From Prorocentrum cordatum (Eukaryota > Sar > Dinophyceae > Prorocentrales > Prorocentraceae): a stretch of DNA of 64,000 nt. Positions 45,791 through 57,372 of the stretch are shown here, piece by piece (the stretch's first letter is position 1; each line of letters opens with the position of its first letter). Position numbers and translations under genes: made by a program. The notes beneath the pieces are model-generated. The model saw nothing but the letters and a program-made list of their open reading frames with translations. It was not told where the DNA came from and made no database searches. Location of the stretch: the NCBI GenBank assembly GCA_963575745.1, contig CAUYUJ010008557.1:124001-188000 (forward strand), written 5' to 3'.

Positions 45791-46925
45791 AATCATGTGT
45801 CTTTGAAACGCCGCCATGCTTTACATGTCTATATTCCTTTCCGGGTTCGTGGGTCGATCATGTCTCCTCGTAAGCTTTGTCGCCTTGTTTTTGGGGCTCG
45901 AACCCTTCGTGTTTTACACATGTTCCTACGCATTGCCCTTCGCCTTCGGCTTCACTCCATTGTGTTTTACGTATGTCTCATGTGTTGCCCCACCGACTGG
46001 GTTTTCTTTCAATTATCAGCTTCTCGGCTTGCGGATAAAAAGTGACAGCCCCAAACAAACAAAAACCGCAGCCCCGAACCCCCAGCAAACAGAAACGGTT
46101 TGCGATAATTCCGCAACTGAGAAAACGGCCCCCAAACGGTGAAACAAAACGCGTGTCCATGTTGAAACCAGTGGAAACAAACTCCCAACGTCTTTAACGT
46201 GACAATCTAAGGGCCCTGCGCGCTGTCCGCTGGCCCTCTCCCCCTGCCAGGCCGCGAGGCTCCTCGCGGAGGAGGAGTCGGCTCCAAACCGCGTGGGCGC
46301 GCTGAGGGCGAGGCTCGCGCTGGCCGCGGTGCGGGTCGCCGCCGCCGAGCTGTTCTCCTCTTGTTGGGGCCGGCTGGGGGTCCGAGGTGGACCGGCATTG
46401 GCTCCAGCGAGCAGGAGGGGGGGGGGAGCGAAGTTCGAGGCGCTGAGTTCGGGAATGCTCTGTGTTTTTCGGCCTCCCGGGGCCGCTTGCGTGCTCCAGG
46501 CCATCAAAAACGGCCCTGGGGTGAAAGATTGCACCAGGTGGACCCTGGGAGGGGTCCGTTCTTGTCTCCCCCCGGCCGAAGACAGCTCAGACCCTCTGGC
46601 CGCCTCCAATCCTCTTACCGCTCGCACCGAAGCCTGCCGTCGTCCGACTTTCGCTCTTCGTGCCTTTCTCCGGCGAGGGCTCCGAGAGAGGGGCAAAGAG
46701 TGCGCGCGAGCGGGAGAGGAACCGCGCGAGAGAGAACTTTCTCCTTCTCCTCCCCCTTCCACAGTTGCAGAATATGAGTGCTAGTCTCCTCTCTCCCCTG
46801 GTGGCGTCCGGGGAATGTCTGGCCCCCCTCCGCGTATTTGTTTACACAGGATTTTCGGGAGTTGGGTTTTCGCTTGGGCTTGTTTTTCAAAATGCTGCTC
46901 TCGCTGAAGCGCTGGCGTCATTTTC
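45791..46925. other. No gene seen
   Basis: 45797-46200 is AT-neutral with short frames and no motif. 46207-46780 is GC-rich with overlapping frames on both strands (163 codons plus, 248 codons minus) and no recognisable domain. Confidence 0.4.
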
Positions 46926-47035
46926 AGGCTACCGCTCGTTCCGAACCGTGCTCCAGCTGCAGCGCTGGCCTCATTTCCACGCTTACGCTTGTTCCGAATC
47001 GTGCTCCCGCTGCAGCGCTGGAGCGCTGGCGTCAT
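46926..47035. repeat. Direct repeat of about 55 bp, two copies
   Basis: CGTTCCGAACCGTGCTCC-GCTGCAGCGCTGG at 46936-46967 recurs at about 46990-47021 with few changes. Confidence 0.75.
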
Positions 47036-47078
47036 TATTTCCAGCGCCATGCCACGGCATGGTTTTCGGTCCTTCGTT

Positions 47079-47128
47079 GATTCCGAACCATCCTGTGGTG
47101 TTGGGTTCTCGTCTTGAAGAGAGAGCGC
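47079..47128 (-). repeat. Dispersed motif D, copy 3
   Basis: CCGAACCATCCTGTGGTGTT, GGGTTCTCGTCTTGAAGAGA and GAGCGCCCCGC form the reverse complement of the motif at 40168-40215. A TTCC microsatellite (47135-47166) and a CCTCC tract follow. Confidence 0.75.
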
Positions 47129-47213
47129 CCCGCTTTCCTTCCTTCCTTCCTTCCTTCCTTCCTTCCCGCTGCCCCCTCCCCCCTCCTCCTCCTCCTTGCC
47201 TTTGCTTTCCGCA

Positions 47214-47390
47214 TGTCCATCATGTCGGCACACCCCTCGCACGTTTTCGTGGCCCCACAGGGAGCTCCACCGAAGGCTCCAGTGGCAGGGTCCGCATGCG
47301 GGGACCGCCACCCTTTTCGGCACACCTCTCACGAGGTTCGTGGCCCCACAGGGAACTCCACCGAAGGCCCCAGCGGCAGGGTCCGCATGG
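47214..47390 (-). repeat. 90-bp repeat C, two reversed copies
   Basis: CACACCCCTCGCACGTTTTC, GTGGCCCCACAGGGAGCTCC and ACCGAAGGCTCCAGTGGCAG, then a second copy. It is the reverse complement of the 38490-39885 array and lies beyond motif D in the same relative order. Confidence 0.9.
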
Positions 47391-47720
47391 TTGTATGTGG
47401 TATGTTACGTGGTGCGTGGTGTGTTGCGTTGGGTATGTTGCGTGTGGTATGTTGTGTTGGGTGCGTTGTGCGTTTTGTGTTGTGTGTTGTGCGTTGTGTT
47501 GTGTGTTGTGTGTGTTGTGTCTGTTGTGTGTATGTTGTCTGTGCGCGTATGAGCGTTGTGTGTCTCTTGAGGGGGTCATACTTCTGGCGCCGCCCAGGCC
47601 GTTCCTCGCTGCGCTCCTGGGAGTCCTCGGCCCTCCTCCTCCTCCTCCTCCTCCTCCTCCTCCTCCTCCTCCCCCTATCCTCTTCCTCCTCCTCATCGTC
47701 ATCATCATCATCCCCCTTCC
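47391..47720. repeat. GT-rich and CCT-rich low-complexity tracts
   Basis: 47391-47560 is built of GTTGTGTGTTGTGCGTTGTG-like words; 47630-47690 is (CCT)n followed by CATCATCAT. Confidence 0.9.
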
Positions 47721-47909
47721 TAAGGCCGCCGCCCGCTCAGGCCTTTCGGAGACTCAGCGGCCTCCAGCCAGAGCCCTCTCCGCCGAGCCCAGAGGCGGAG
47801 GGCCACACACGGCAGCCACCCCGTTCTCAGTGCCGCGATGTCTCGAGGCGCGTGCTCCAGCGTGCGGGCACCTCGCGCCTGATGGAGGACACTGAGAAGC
47901 AGCTGTGCC

Positions 47910-48400
47910 ATGGTCGCCACCACTACGAGCAGCAGACGACGCTCCCCCCACCACGTGCAGGAGACGCTACGCGACTACTACAGGCTGCACTGGACAGCGT
48001 GCTCCAAGATGCTGGACCCGCCACCTCTCATCACGATGCCGTTCCTTTTCCCGAACAACCAGCCGCACTTCATCGAGACCCACGCCCCCTCGATCAATCT
48101 CGCGAAGTTCACGAATCCAGACAGCCTCGCGTTCTACGCCACTTTCGTGATGATGGGGAACCCAGCCACGTACCACATGACGCTCCCGACGGGCCATCAC
48201 TCAACAGATCATTTCAAGCACCTCAGGAAGCTAGAGTTCGCCGACTTGAATTACACGATCTACGCGAATCCAGAGGCTCTCTCCCTCCCCGTCTATTTCG
48301 CGACTCCGCTGAAGATGACTTTCTGGCAGAACATCGCGAATTTCGACCTGCTTCCGATTCCAGCGCTCCTACGGGCCCCGTGCCCCACGCCCACCCACAA
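47910..48400 (+). pseudogene. N-terminal region of LINE, family unknown
   Basis: This frame reads HHVQETLRDYYRLHWTACSK, PFLFPNNQPHFIETHAPSIN and FANPDSLAFYATFVMMGN-like sequence (FTNPDSLAFYATFVMMGNPA) to about 48360, with balanced protein-like composition. It then turns low-complexity, while the frame two positions over becomes a Pro-rich linker leading into the endonuclease. One shift near 48360 therefore probably joins the two. I do not recognise the domain; ORF1 or an N-terminal extension of ORF2 are both possible. Confidence 0.45.
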
Positions 48401-51400
48401 CCACCTAGCGCTCCTGCCAACTCACCATGCCCACCACGCACCCCGCACGACCCACCCACGGATGGCGATCCCGACGTACGACCACCACAGGCCTCGCTCA
48501 AGCCGATCACCATCTTGGGCTGGAACCCCTTCTCGCTCAAGGGCGAACCAGGCCGACTCGACCTCATCTCCGACACGTGCCGCAGCTACCAGGCCATACT
48601 CTGTGTCGGCACGAAGATACGACAACGCACTCCCGACACGCCTCACCACGTGGACGAATCCCTGCATCATCACTGGGTTCACTTCGGATGGGGCCGCGGC
48701 ACCCACACTAACAGCTCTGCGGGCTGCAGCATAGCTCTTGCCAAGCGCCACTTCCGACGCAGCGACATTGTCAAGATTCTCCACCCACCGACGCCCGACC
48801 TCCGCGGACGAGCTGGAGCAGTTGAAGTACACAGAGGACCACTACGCCTGCGCTTCGTCACTGCCTACTTCCCACCACGCCCCAACGGACCTGGACAACA
48901 TCGAGCTTGGCGCCATGGATGTCAACGACTCTGGTCCTGGGTGCTCACCGCCGTGCACGACGTCCCGTCCCGTGTCACTCCGATCCTCTTCACGGACCTC
49001 AACCAGGGACTGGGCCGCCGAGCGCGGCAGCCGTTCACAGACACCTCCATCGGCCCACACCAGGGCGGCGACGAGACGGAGTTCGGCAGGTACGTCCACG
49101 ACCAGATGCTCCGCTACGAACTCACGGCCTACAACACGCACGCGGACGTTGGCTACACGTACTATGGGCCCAAACGATCCCGCTCGCGCATCGACTACTT
49201 CATTGGCCCCGACAACGTCACTGAAATCATCAAGTACATCCGCCTCAACTGGAAGATCCACAGTATCCTACGGTGCCTCCACCACGTCCCCGACCACATC
49301 CCAATGGCCATGCAGCTCAAGGTCCCTGTCAGCAGCGGCTCTCCACTCCAGCACCACATACCTTGGGACTGGGGCCTCCTCGCAGCGGGGCTTCAAGTTG
49401 GACACCAGCGTGCCACCTTCATTCAGGACGTCGCCACCACCATCGAGTCCCACCGCGAAGCCTTTCGTGTCATCAAAATGGACCAATTCCCTACCAGACA
49501 CAACGCATTGCTGGCACGCATCATCCGCGAGTGCAGCCGCAAGTACTACATCAAGGAGGGCCAACAACCACACTGGTACCAGCAGGCGCGCCACGACCGC
49601 TTGGACCTCCTCAAGCTCCGAGCACGCCACAGAGCGCGACGCCTCCCCTTCAACAGCACCGTCCTACGCGACATTCAACATCAATTACGAGCCCATCAAC
49701 GATGGATGGATTACTGGTGGAAGGCTAGTCTGGACCAGGACATACGAGACGCATGGGCATCACGTGACCTCTCTCGCGTGGCTCACCTCACCTACTTACG
49801 CGCGGGCCGCCGCACTGGACCACGACGACGCTCATACCTTGCGCTGCCGTCCACGCGCCCCACAGCCGCTGGGTACACCGCCGCCCTCGGCGAACTGGCT
49901 ATCAATGGAGGCATGACGGCTACCCCCGCCTACGTCAGCATGTACATCGACGACCCCGCTACCGTCCCGCGTATGCTCGAGCGCGCCAACGACTTGGCAC
50001 CGGTGGGGGAATTTACTGGTGCACCCGACACCGCCGACGTCGAGGCCGCCGCCGAGGAGCTAGAGCACATCCAGAAGCGTCTGTGGCGAGAGAAGCGCCG
50101 CAGATACAACCCGCCCTGGGCATGGCCACTCGAGATCACCATTATGCTACTCAACCCGCAGTACCTGACTCGACCAGGCCTCCAGCAAGTGGGACTGGGA
50201 CACACCGATGCCGACTGCCAACACGCCGACCCACTCGCACACCACATCAGCCACCCGAGCAAGCGCAAACTCCAGCTCGACCACGCCCATTGCGACACCA
50301 TCATCCAGACCTTCGTCAACCTACTTGCCCACGTCCATCGATGTGGATCCCTACCAGCTCAAGCCGTGACCAGTCATGCAGTTGCGATCGGCAAGAAAGG
50401 CAAGAGCCCCACTGGCAACGCCATTGCCGACATCCACACCAGCGTTCGTTTGCTTCATTGTTTTGATCATTTTTGGCGTCTCTATCTCCGTGTCGGATTA
50501 GTCCAATATGGTGCGCCCTACGCACCACCATCATGGGCCTACGGCGGCATCTACTCTCGCCGACGTGAGTCTCTCATGTTGATTGCCGAGTTGCTGATTT
50601 GGAAGTTACGCGCCGCCCGCCTTTCCTTCATTGCGAAGTCTTATGATATGAGGAACGCCTTCGCCACGGGCGACCACCAGAGGCTCCTCGCCGCTCACAC
50701 TGTTCGGTGCACGGACGAGCATTTTCATCCCCTCCTTGAGCAGCACCGAGCCGAAGCGGTAGTTTACCTCCAGGCATCCGACACTAGCCTTGCCCTTCGG
50801 CCAGGAACAGGAGGAAGGATGGGAGATTCGAATGAACCAGAGCTTTTTATGGAAAGTTTTTATCCTTTGGTGTCCAGGTGGAATGAGGAGATGGCCGAAG
50901 TTCAAGGAAACCCGTTTCAAGTTGTCTGCCCTTTTACTTCTGTGCAGTTCGATGCGAACCTGGGCGCGTTCATAGATGACCTCTTTAAGATTCTGCTGGT
51001 GCCCGACGGCACCGCGCTCCAGGCCCTTCAGCTAGATAAGATCGGCAACAATTCGCTCTCGGAGGCCCTGAACTTAGGCGGGTACGCTCAGAATATAGGT
51101 AAGCAGGGCACCCTCGTATCTCTTGGAACTCATGGGGCCACCAAAGATGCAGAACGTCACATATCTGGGAATGCGGTTCAGGATCTTATTCATCTTGGGG
51201 GATATGTCCACGTCTCGAACAACAACAGACGTGAACTCGAAGCTAGGCTCCAGTCGTCCAATGTTGGATGGACGCGCTTGGGTAACTATCGGTTCTCAGG
51301 AGGTCCTTGGAAGGCAAAGCGACTTTCTTTCCTCTCGAACGTTGCGGGACGTCTCTGGTCGGGCCTGGAAAGCTATGTACTTCGTCCTCGGGAATTTCAT

Positions 51401-51433
51401 CGTCTAGATAGTTCGCTTGCACGCAAACTTTGA
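48370..51433 (+). CDS. LINE ORF2: APE-type endonuclease and reverse transcriptase
   Basis: The frame is open without interruption for about 3 kb to TGA 51431-51433. Endonuclease motifs are ITILGWNPFSLKGEPGR, ILCVGTKIRQ (place of the QETK box), PILFTDLNQGLG (GDFN box with Thr for Gly), RIDYFIGPDN and VPDHIPMAM (SDH box, Ser changed). RT motifs are AKSYDMRNAFATGDHQRLL (motif A with catalytic Asp), GTGGRMGDSNEPELFMESF (QGDP-like box) and GAFIDDLFKILL (FIDD for YADD, both Asp kept). Start not determined; the upstream open frame crosses low-complexity DNA. After the TGA the same frame continues with AMMQGKAHTVDD and ELLVRRLSWWQSIIRDPTHH, the usual downstream region of dinoflagellate LINEs. The stop is therefore probably a lesion. 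The enzyme would nick DNA and prime reverse transcription there. Confidence 0.7.
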
Positions 51434-53642
51434 GCTATGATGCAAGGCAAGGCACACACCGTCGATGACCAGAACACTCACCACTCCCTCACTACCCAGC
51501 ATTCGTTTAAGGAGTGGCAGATTGCACCGTCGGCCACCGAACTTCTCGTGCGCAGACTCAGCTGGTGGCAGAGTATCATCCGCGACCCGACCCACCATGG
51601 CCAGTTTCTCGCTCTTTTTTGGACGATGTCGGTTCGATCAGCAGGCGGCCACAAGCAACCGCCCTGTCAGTGCGGCCACCCTCAGTGAGCAGGGTATCAT
51701 CGCTGGCGGCTCGAGCATTCACCCGTGGGCACAGCAGCTCGCGGACGATCTTCTTTGCCTGGCTACACACCCAATAGGCGAGAGCTTTCAGGAGGTGTGG
51801 CAGCCGACCGTGGTCAAAACATTGTGGGAGGACGAACACGTTCGAGAGACCTTTCTCTGTATTGCGACGTTCGAGCACTTCGGGCCTCCTACTGGACCTC
51901 CCAATGGGCCCCCCCAGGACACATCACCCTCAACGACTCCCTCCCCTCTGCGAATGCGCTCGCCGAGACCGACAGCGATGGCGAAATCAACAAACCGTTC
52001 GAGTGCACGATCGAGCATTGTGGTAGGCGCTTCAACACGTTGAAACAGCTCGTTACGCATCAAACTAAATCGAGGGGAGTGGGACATGGTATGCCGTCTA
52101 TCTTAACTACAATACAGGTGGATAACAGATGCCTAGTATGCAGCACAACATTCCCCAACAGAGACCATGCAGTACGACACTTAAGGCGGGCCTGGCATGC
52201 GGGCCGATGCATACCTGAACTTACTCACCATGCTTATCCCTGGGTTCCAGCCACATGCACTACATGCACTACATGCCCTCTTCGTGAATATGATCTAGAT
52301 CCCGCATGTCATCATGAATACCATGCCCCCGAACAGCTACGGAGACACCTTCTCTCTCACCTCCCGCCGTCGCCATCGGGTTCCTTGCTCAAACCAGTTC
52401 TCAGGACGGAGTTCCGCTCGACTCGATCGAGCCCAGTGTTGCGAGTTTCCCGCCATTCACAGCACCCGCGGCCGCGAGTGATCGAGGACACCGCTGGTGC
52501 ACGGGCAGTGCTGCGTCGATCCGCCGACCTTATCCTGAGGCCAGGACATCCGCTAGACGTGCGCCGACAGCTCCGCAGGGCCTCTCGACGTGCAGACACG
52601 CCAGTGCCCCCAGCCTGTGAGCCCGTGAGCAGTGAGGTCAGAGCTTCGACGCCTACACTCCCACCGCTTCCTGAACAGCATGACGGCAGCCGCAGCCACC
52701 AGCGAGGAACGAGCAGCAGGCGCGGCGACGGCGCCGCCCGCAGGGAAGGGCCCTCCGCCGACGCCAGCCAAGGCGGCTCGGGCGCCCTGGCGTATCCCCC
52801 TGGACTCCTCAGCGGGCTCCAAGGGATCTGGCAGCGCCTCCAAGCCAGGGGGGCCACCGCAGGCCAAGGCGCGCCTGCGATCGCCTCCAGCGCGGCAGCC
52901 GCCAGCAGGCCAGCGCTCGAAGTCCCCGCGCCCCCCAGTGGCCGCGGACGAGGACGAGGGCGAGGCCGCAGCCGCGGGCGCGCAGGGCCTGCGCAGGAAG
53001 CGCAGGGGCGGCCGCAGGGCCAGGCGCGGCGCGCACAACGACAAGGTCTGGAGCAGCAAGGACAATAACCTTCTGAGTCTCTTGCGATCCACGCTGAAGC
53101 TGCTGCTCCAGACCACCCACGAGACCAGACTCAACAGCAGCATCGGCATCGACACGTACACGATGAGCAGCAAGCACCCCGTCATCGACGGGATCACGAA
53201 CGAGCTCGAGGGCTACAGGCAGCTCCTCGATCAGCTTCGCAGGAGCGGAGAAGCCGCCGACAAGGCCAGGCTCAAGGAGATCGGCTCTCCCGCCCCAGCG
53301 TTGGGCCTCGCAGCCCTCGAGAGCCTCCAGAAATGCGACATCGGGGGCTCGCTCAAGGCAGAGATCGCCACGTACCTCGAGAAAGTACAGCCGTTGGACC
53401 CAGACGTGGGGGTGGAAATCTCCAAGGACGATCTGCAGACCGCCATCAGCTTCATACGGCTCGAGAGTTGTTTCGACACGGACAAAATGAAGCTCATCAT
53501 CGGGGCCCCAACCTGGGAGGGGCGCCTCATCATTCAGGAGGCGCTGGCTTCAGGGGGATCGGCTCAGCATCGCCGCGGAGTGGCGCCAGCAGGATGGCTC
53601 GAGGAAGAAGTGGCTCATTGGCTGGAGACTCTCGAGCAGTAG
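51434..53642 (+). pseudogene. LINE ORF2 C-terminal part with C2H2 zinc fingers
   Basis: Continues the RT frame to about 51610, shifts to another frame (IHPWAQQLADDLLCLATHP), and returns at about 51880. Zinc fingers then follow: FECTIEHCGRRFNTLKQLVTH, RCLVCSTTFPNRDHAVRHLRR ending AGRC, and a Cys/His-rich CTTCTTCPLREYDLDPACHH with LRRHLLSH. After an Arg/Pro/Ala-rich linker another shift near 52640 leads to 52632-53642: LLSLLRSTLKLLLQTTHETRL and ISFIRLESCFDTDKMKLII, which resembles the C-terminal helical region of dinoflagellate LINE proteins. The fingers may bind the element RNA or target DNA. Confidence 0.6.
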
Positions 53643-54329
53643 CAAGTCGTTTCGTCAGAGGTGAATCCCTGCCTGCGTCCAGGAGCGGCGTGACTGTCCA
53701 CCATATGTGTGCCGCTCCCCTCACGCCACCAGTTTCTTTAGATGCGCCAGCGCCATCTCAAGGCACGCCCGTTTCAGCGCCCATGGCGAGTTCAGCCCAG
53801 CCAGTGCTCGTGTCGCCCAGTCTGCCAGCGCAGGTTGCGCCACTCTCAGCCTCTGTGCTATTTCAACGCCCGCTTGCCACTGACGCTTCGCCAGCACCCG
53901 TGCCTGTTTCTTCGCTAGCGCCAGTTGAAACCCCTTCAGTGCCATCGAGTGCGCCCGACCAGCCGAGTAGCACGCAGGCCCCGTTTGAGTTTGACGCCGA
54001 AGATGAGGCGGCACACTTTTTCTTCTCATAGATGTCTTCCGTTACGAGGCAGCGCAGCGCAGCCCCCCTGTGCCAGCGCCCTCGCGACAGCGGCCCAACG
54101 AACGGGGCTTCGCGAGTTCCATGGCACTCTGCGGCGGATCATTCTTTTTACGATTGCAAGCTGGCTCCAGTTTGATTGGTCCTGATGCCGAGTAAAACAT
54201 CCCCCTTCCTGCCCCTCCTCCTCGTCCTCGTCCTCCTCCTCCTTTCCTCCTTTCCTCCTCCTCCTCCTCCTCCTCCTCCCCTTTCCTGCCCCTCCCCCCG
54301 TTCCTCCCTCCTCCTCTTCCTTCTCCTCC
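53643..54329. other. Probable LINE 3' region and CCT-rich tract
   Basis: 53643-54030 is Ser/Pro-coding in one frame (to 54031) but has no domain. 54200-54329 is a CTCCTCCTC tract directly before the DinoSL relic. Confidence 0.4.
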
Positions 54330-54351
54330 TCCGTCGCCATTTTGGCTCAAG
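54330..54351 (+). other. Relict dinoflagellate spliced leader (DinoSL) at a LINE 5' end
   Basis: TCCGTCGCCATTTTGGCTCA plus AG matches the conserved 22-nt DinoSL with one change (C for A in CCGTAG). It is followed directly by ATG and, 165 bp on, by the ORF1 start of a LINE. A trans-spliced LINE transcript reinserted at full length would give exactly this layout. Confidence 0.88.
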
Positions 54352-54515
54352 ATGCAGATTTCCCCTGGGAGCCAAGCGGACACCGCTAATCCGCGGCTGG
54401 CAAGATTTCTTGAAGTCTGGTTCTCTTTCTCGCTCGCCTTCCCTGCGCTTGGGACGGTGGGTAAACGGAGGCATTTCCCGTTCCTATCGGCCCGACCGCA
54501 CCAGACACAGCCGCC

Positions 54516-55697
54516 ATGCCGCCGAAGATGTCAGTGCGCGAGCCTCGGGAGAAGCGGAGGCCACGCTCTGCTACACCTGCTGGCGAGGGCCCTGAAGCAA
54601 GCGATGACTACGTTTCTGGTGATGCTGCTGAGCCTGCTCGCCCTCCCGCTGAAGATGCTGAGGCCCCCGCGCGCCAAGGTGATGCTGTTGCCCCTCCCGC
54701 TGCCTCGTAATGGAGCATCTGCTCTGGCATGGAAGATGATTGGGACGAAGGACAGGCAGAATGCACGAGATTCCTCCCCAAAGACGAGGCCACCAAATTC
54801 CTCCGCGACTACAAGTCCATTATGCTTGAGACCACCAAGTCCACGGTCACCCGCGCAGCCATGGGCGATGCCGCGCCTGAGTGGTTCTCGGCTTTCGTCG
54901 CAGGACAGTTCGCTGCATTGGCGAAGACGGTCACCGACACGAGCAGCCAGCTGACGGGCCAGATCAAACAACTGGACGGACGGATGGCTGCACTCGACAT
55001 CGCAGTACAGCCGATGGAGATACGTATCCAGGCTTCAGAAGAAGCTATGAAGACAGCATCAGTGACAGCCTCCGGCACGCTTGGCACAGACAGGACGAAT
55101 CGGGCTAGAGTGGGTACGACAACTGGGACAGACACCAGCGATTAATGTAGACTGTGGGTGAGTGGATATCCACGCGCGGTTCTTGCTGCCACGAGACAGA
55201 CGACCTGGCAGCAGCCCCAGCAAGGAGCACCGAGCCACCTCATGGACGGCACCACAGCGCAGTTTGCAAACACGAGTCAAAGTTTCTCCATCCACTTCAA
55301 GAGTGAGGACACGGCAAAGAAATTCAAAGAATGGTTCATCCAGCAGCAGCTTCAATGGAAGGATGTTCGAGACGGATCATGGCATGCTCTACGTATTCGC
55401 ACCGACCTCCCAGATGACGTCCGTCATCGACAGAGACGCATGCCGCATTTATGGGCGCCGATCGTTCAGTTCTTGAAGGATAACAACAAGTGCCAAGCCG
55501 ACTGCAAGATCGGCGCAAACGTGTTCCGCAACGAGTTCTTCATCCGCACATCCGATGACTTATTCATCTTGGCAGAAAGTGAACAGGACGGGCTCGGCAG
55601 GCTGGCGCCCAAGCCCAACATGCGCGACCTCGCCTTCTGGGGCATCCCCGTAGACCAGATGCAGCAGTGGATTGGCGGATGTGGCAGTGCACGCTGA
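54516..55697 (+). pseudogene. LINE ORF1 (second element), two in-frame stops
   Basis: One frame covers ATG 54516 to 55697 with TAA at 54708-54710 and TAA at 55143-55145. The N-terminus is charged (MPPKMSVREPREKRRPR), typical of an RNA-binding ORF1 tail. The middle part is acidic and helical (LPKDEATKFLRDYKSIMLE) with a coiled-coil stretch (QLTGQIKQLDGRMAALDIAV). The last part (55158 on) has SIHFKSEDTAKKFKEWF and ALRIRTDLPDDVRHRQRRM, a layout resembling the RRM-plus-C-terminal-domain ORF1 proteins. It would coat the element RNA. The DinoSL relic lies 165 bp upstream. Confidence 0.6.
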
Positions 55698-55929
55698 TGG
55701 TCTCCGACGCCAGCTTCTTCGGTGGCACGCTGCGCGGGGACGATAGCGGACATTGCCACAAACATGAATTCGCAGATCACATGCTCATCGTCTTCATGCC
55801 CCTCGTCCACGTCGAGCGCCTCTTCTTCCTGCACTTCTGACTCTGTTCACGATCTGGATAGCCAGCCAGACGATCCCCTTTTTTTGCAGCCGCTGCGGCT
55901 GCCGCCTCTGACTGTTCCCGACTGGCCCT

Positions 55930-56820
55930 GTGGCCAGCATGCAGTGCGCCGGCAGCCTTTCCCCCCCCTCCTCCTCGCTTGATATCGTTTCCTGGAATGC
56001 ACCTGGTCTCTTCGGCTCGGCGCGGGCCCGTCGTCAGATGAATGCCTCGATTAGATGCAAGAAATTCCTCGGGCCCTGTAAGCGCCACAAAATTCCTTGT
56101 GTTCAGGAGACTCACGGGACTATCGCCGACGCCATTTGTATACGACAAGAATTTCGACATGCGAATGTAGGTTGCACTGCGTTTCAGGATTCTACCAGGG
56201 CTGGAGGGCTTGTCACTTTCATCGCTGCTGATCTTGCACAGCAGTTTCATACTATTCAACACCATGTGATTCAGGAAGGCAGGATGCTAATGAGTGCCAT
56301 GTTGGGGGGCAAAGGGAACTCGGCTATCATGAATGTCCATATGCCGAACGCGTGCGAGTCGCTAGCAGTCTACGCATCCAGCCTTGACGAGCTACTTGAG
56401 GTTCTACCGCCTGCCGAGCAGTGTTTTTTTAAATTATCTTGGGGGACTGGAATTTTACCTTAGGAGGAGGGGGGGATGTATCCTGACGGGGCGGGTTGGT
56501 CCCGAGGTGACACTCGTTTCCACGCGCTATTTAACCAGACGTGCTCGGACTGGATTGAGTTCTTTCAAGCAGGTGACACTCGTCCGAAGATGGGGGCGGG
56601 AACATTGACCACGCTGCGCGTTTAGACCGCATCTACTCCAACATTCCAGCGGCGGTCGCGGCTGAACGTACTATTCGTGCTTCAGTTATAGGTAAACTCT
56701 GTCAGGCCCGCGCCCCTCATCATATCCCAGCGTTGGTCGCAATTGACATTTTCAAGTCCCCCACTGGCTTGAATAGCGGGGTCCCCAACTGGATGCGCAA
56801 GAACGAAGTCTATCAATAAC
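55930..56820 (+). pseudogene. LINE ORF2 endonuclease domain, frameshifted
   Basis: SSLDIVSWNAPGLFGSARAR (N-terminal WN box), KIPCVQETHGTIADA (QETHG with catalytic Glu) and NSAIMNVHMPNA are in one frame to 56463. After that the GDxN box (LGDWNFTLGG, near 56433) and the C-terminal part are in other frames, separated by a GGAGGAGGGGGGG run. HAARLDRIYSNIPAAVA and APHHIPALVAIDIF (56610-56750) are the RLDRIY and SDH boxes, with His for Ser-Asp. At least two frameshifts occur. Confidence 0.65.
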
Positions 56821-56823
56821 TAC

Positions 56824-57258
56824 TTGACACGGAGCTTAACAACAAAGCCGTGGACCTTCTCACTATATGCTTTTGATGCTCTGAAGGCTGTTAAGGCTAT
56901 CATGTGCTCAGTGGTCAAGCGCGCGCGGCATCTCCTTTCCAAACAAGTTGCCTCGACATTTATTTTGAAGCATCACTGGTGCATGGTAGCCCTGAGGGGG
57001 ATGCGTGCACAGCAGGGCCACATGGTGTGCAAGGCTGTCAGTTGCTATCCCGAGCTTCAGGGGTTCTTTGACTGCGAGACCCTGCTCTGTCACGACCGCC
57101 ATGGCCTTTGTGAATTGACGCAGGAGGAGGAGATTGAGAACGATAACAGCATGAACGATGATACCAAGAAGGCTGCACTCGCAAAAACTACGGGGGGAGA
57201 TGGAGCTTTCGAGGCAATTCAGACGGCGAGCCCATCTCACTGCCGTACTAGACGCTAA
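56824..57258 (+). pseudogene. LINE ORF2 linker between endonuclease and RT
   Basis: Contains FDALKAVKAIMCSVVKRARH and ALRGMRAQQGHMVCKAV, the charged helical linker usual in this family. The reading shifts again near 57200, before RT. Confidence 0.5.
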
Positions 57259-57372
57259 CGGAAGCCCGTGTACTACACTCGAGCAGTCGGCCAACGTGCT
57301 TGCCGAAAATTGGGGCAGTGTTGTTTTCGCCAGCCACGGAAGATCGTTCCAGGTGGGCGGGGATTCTGAGAC

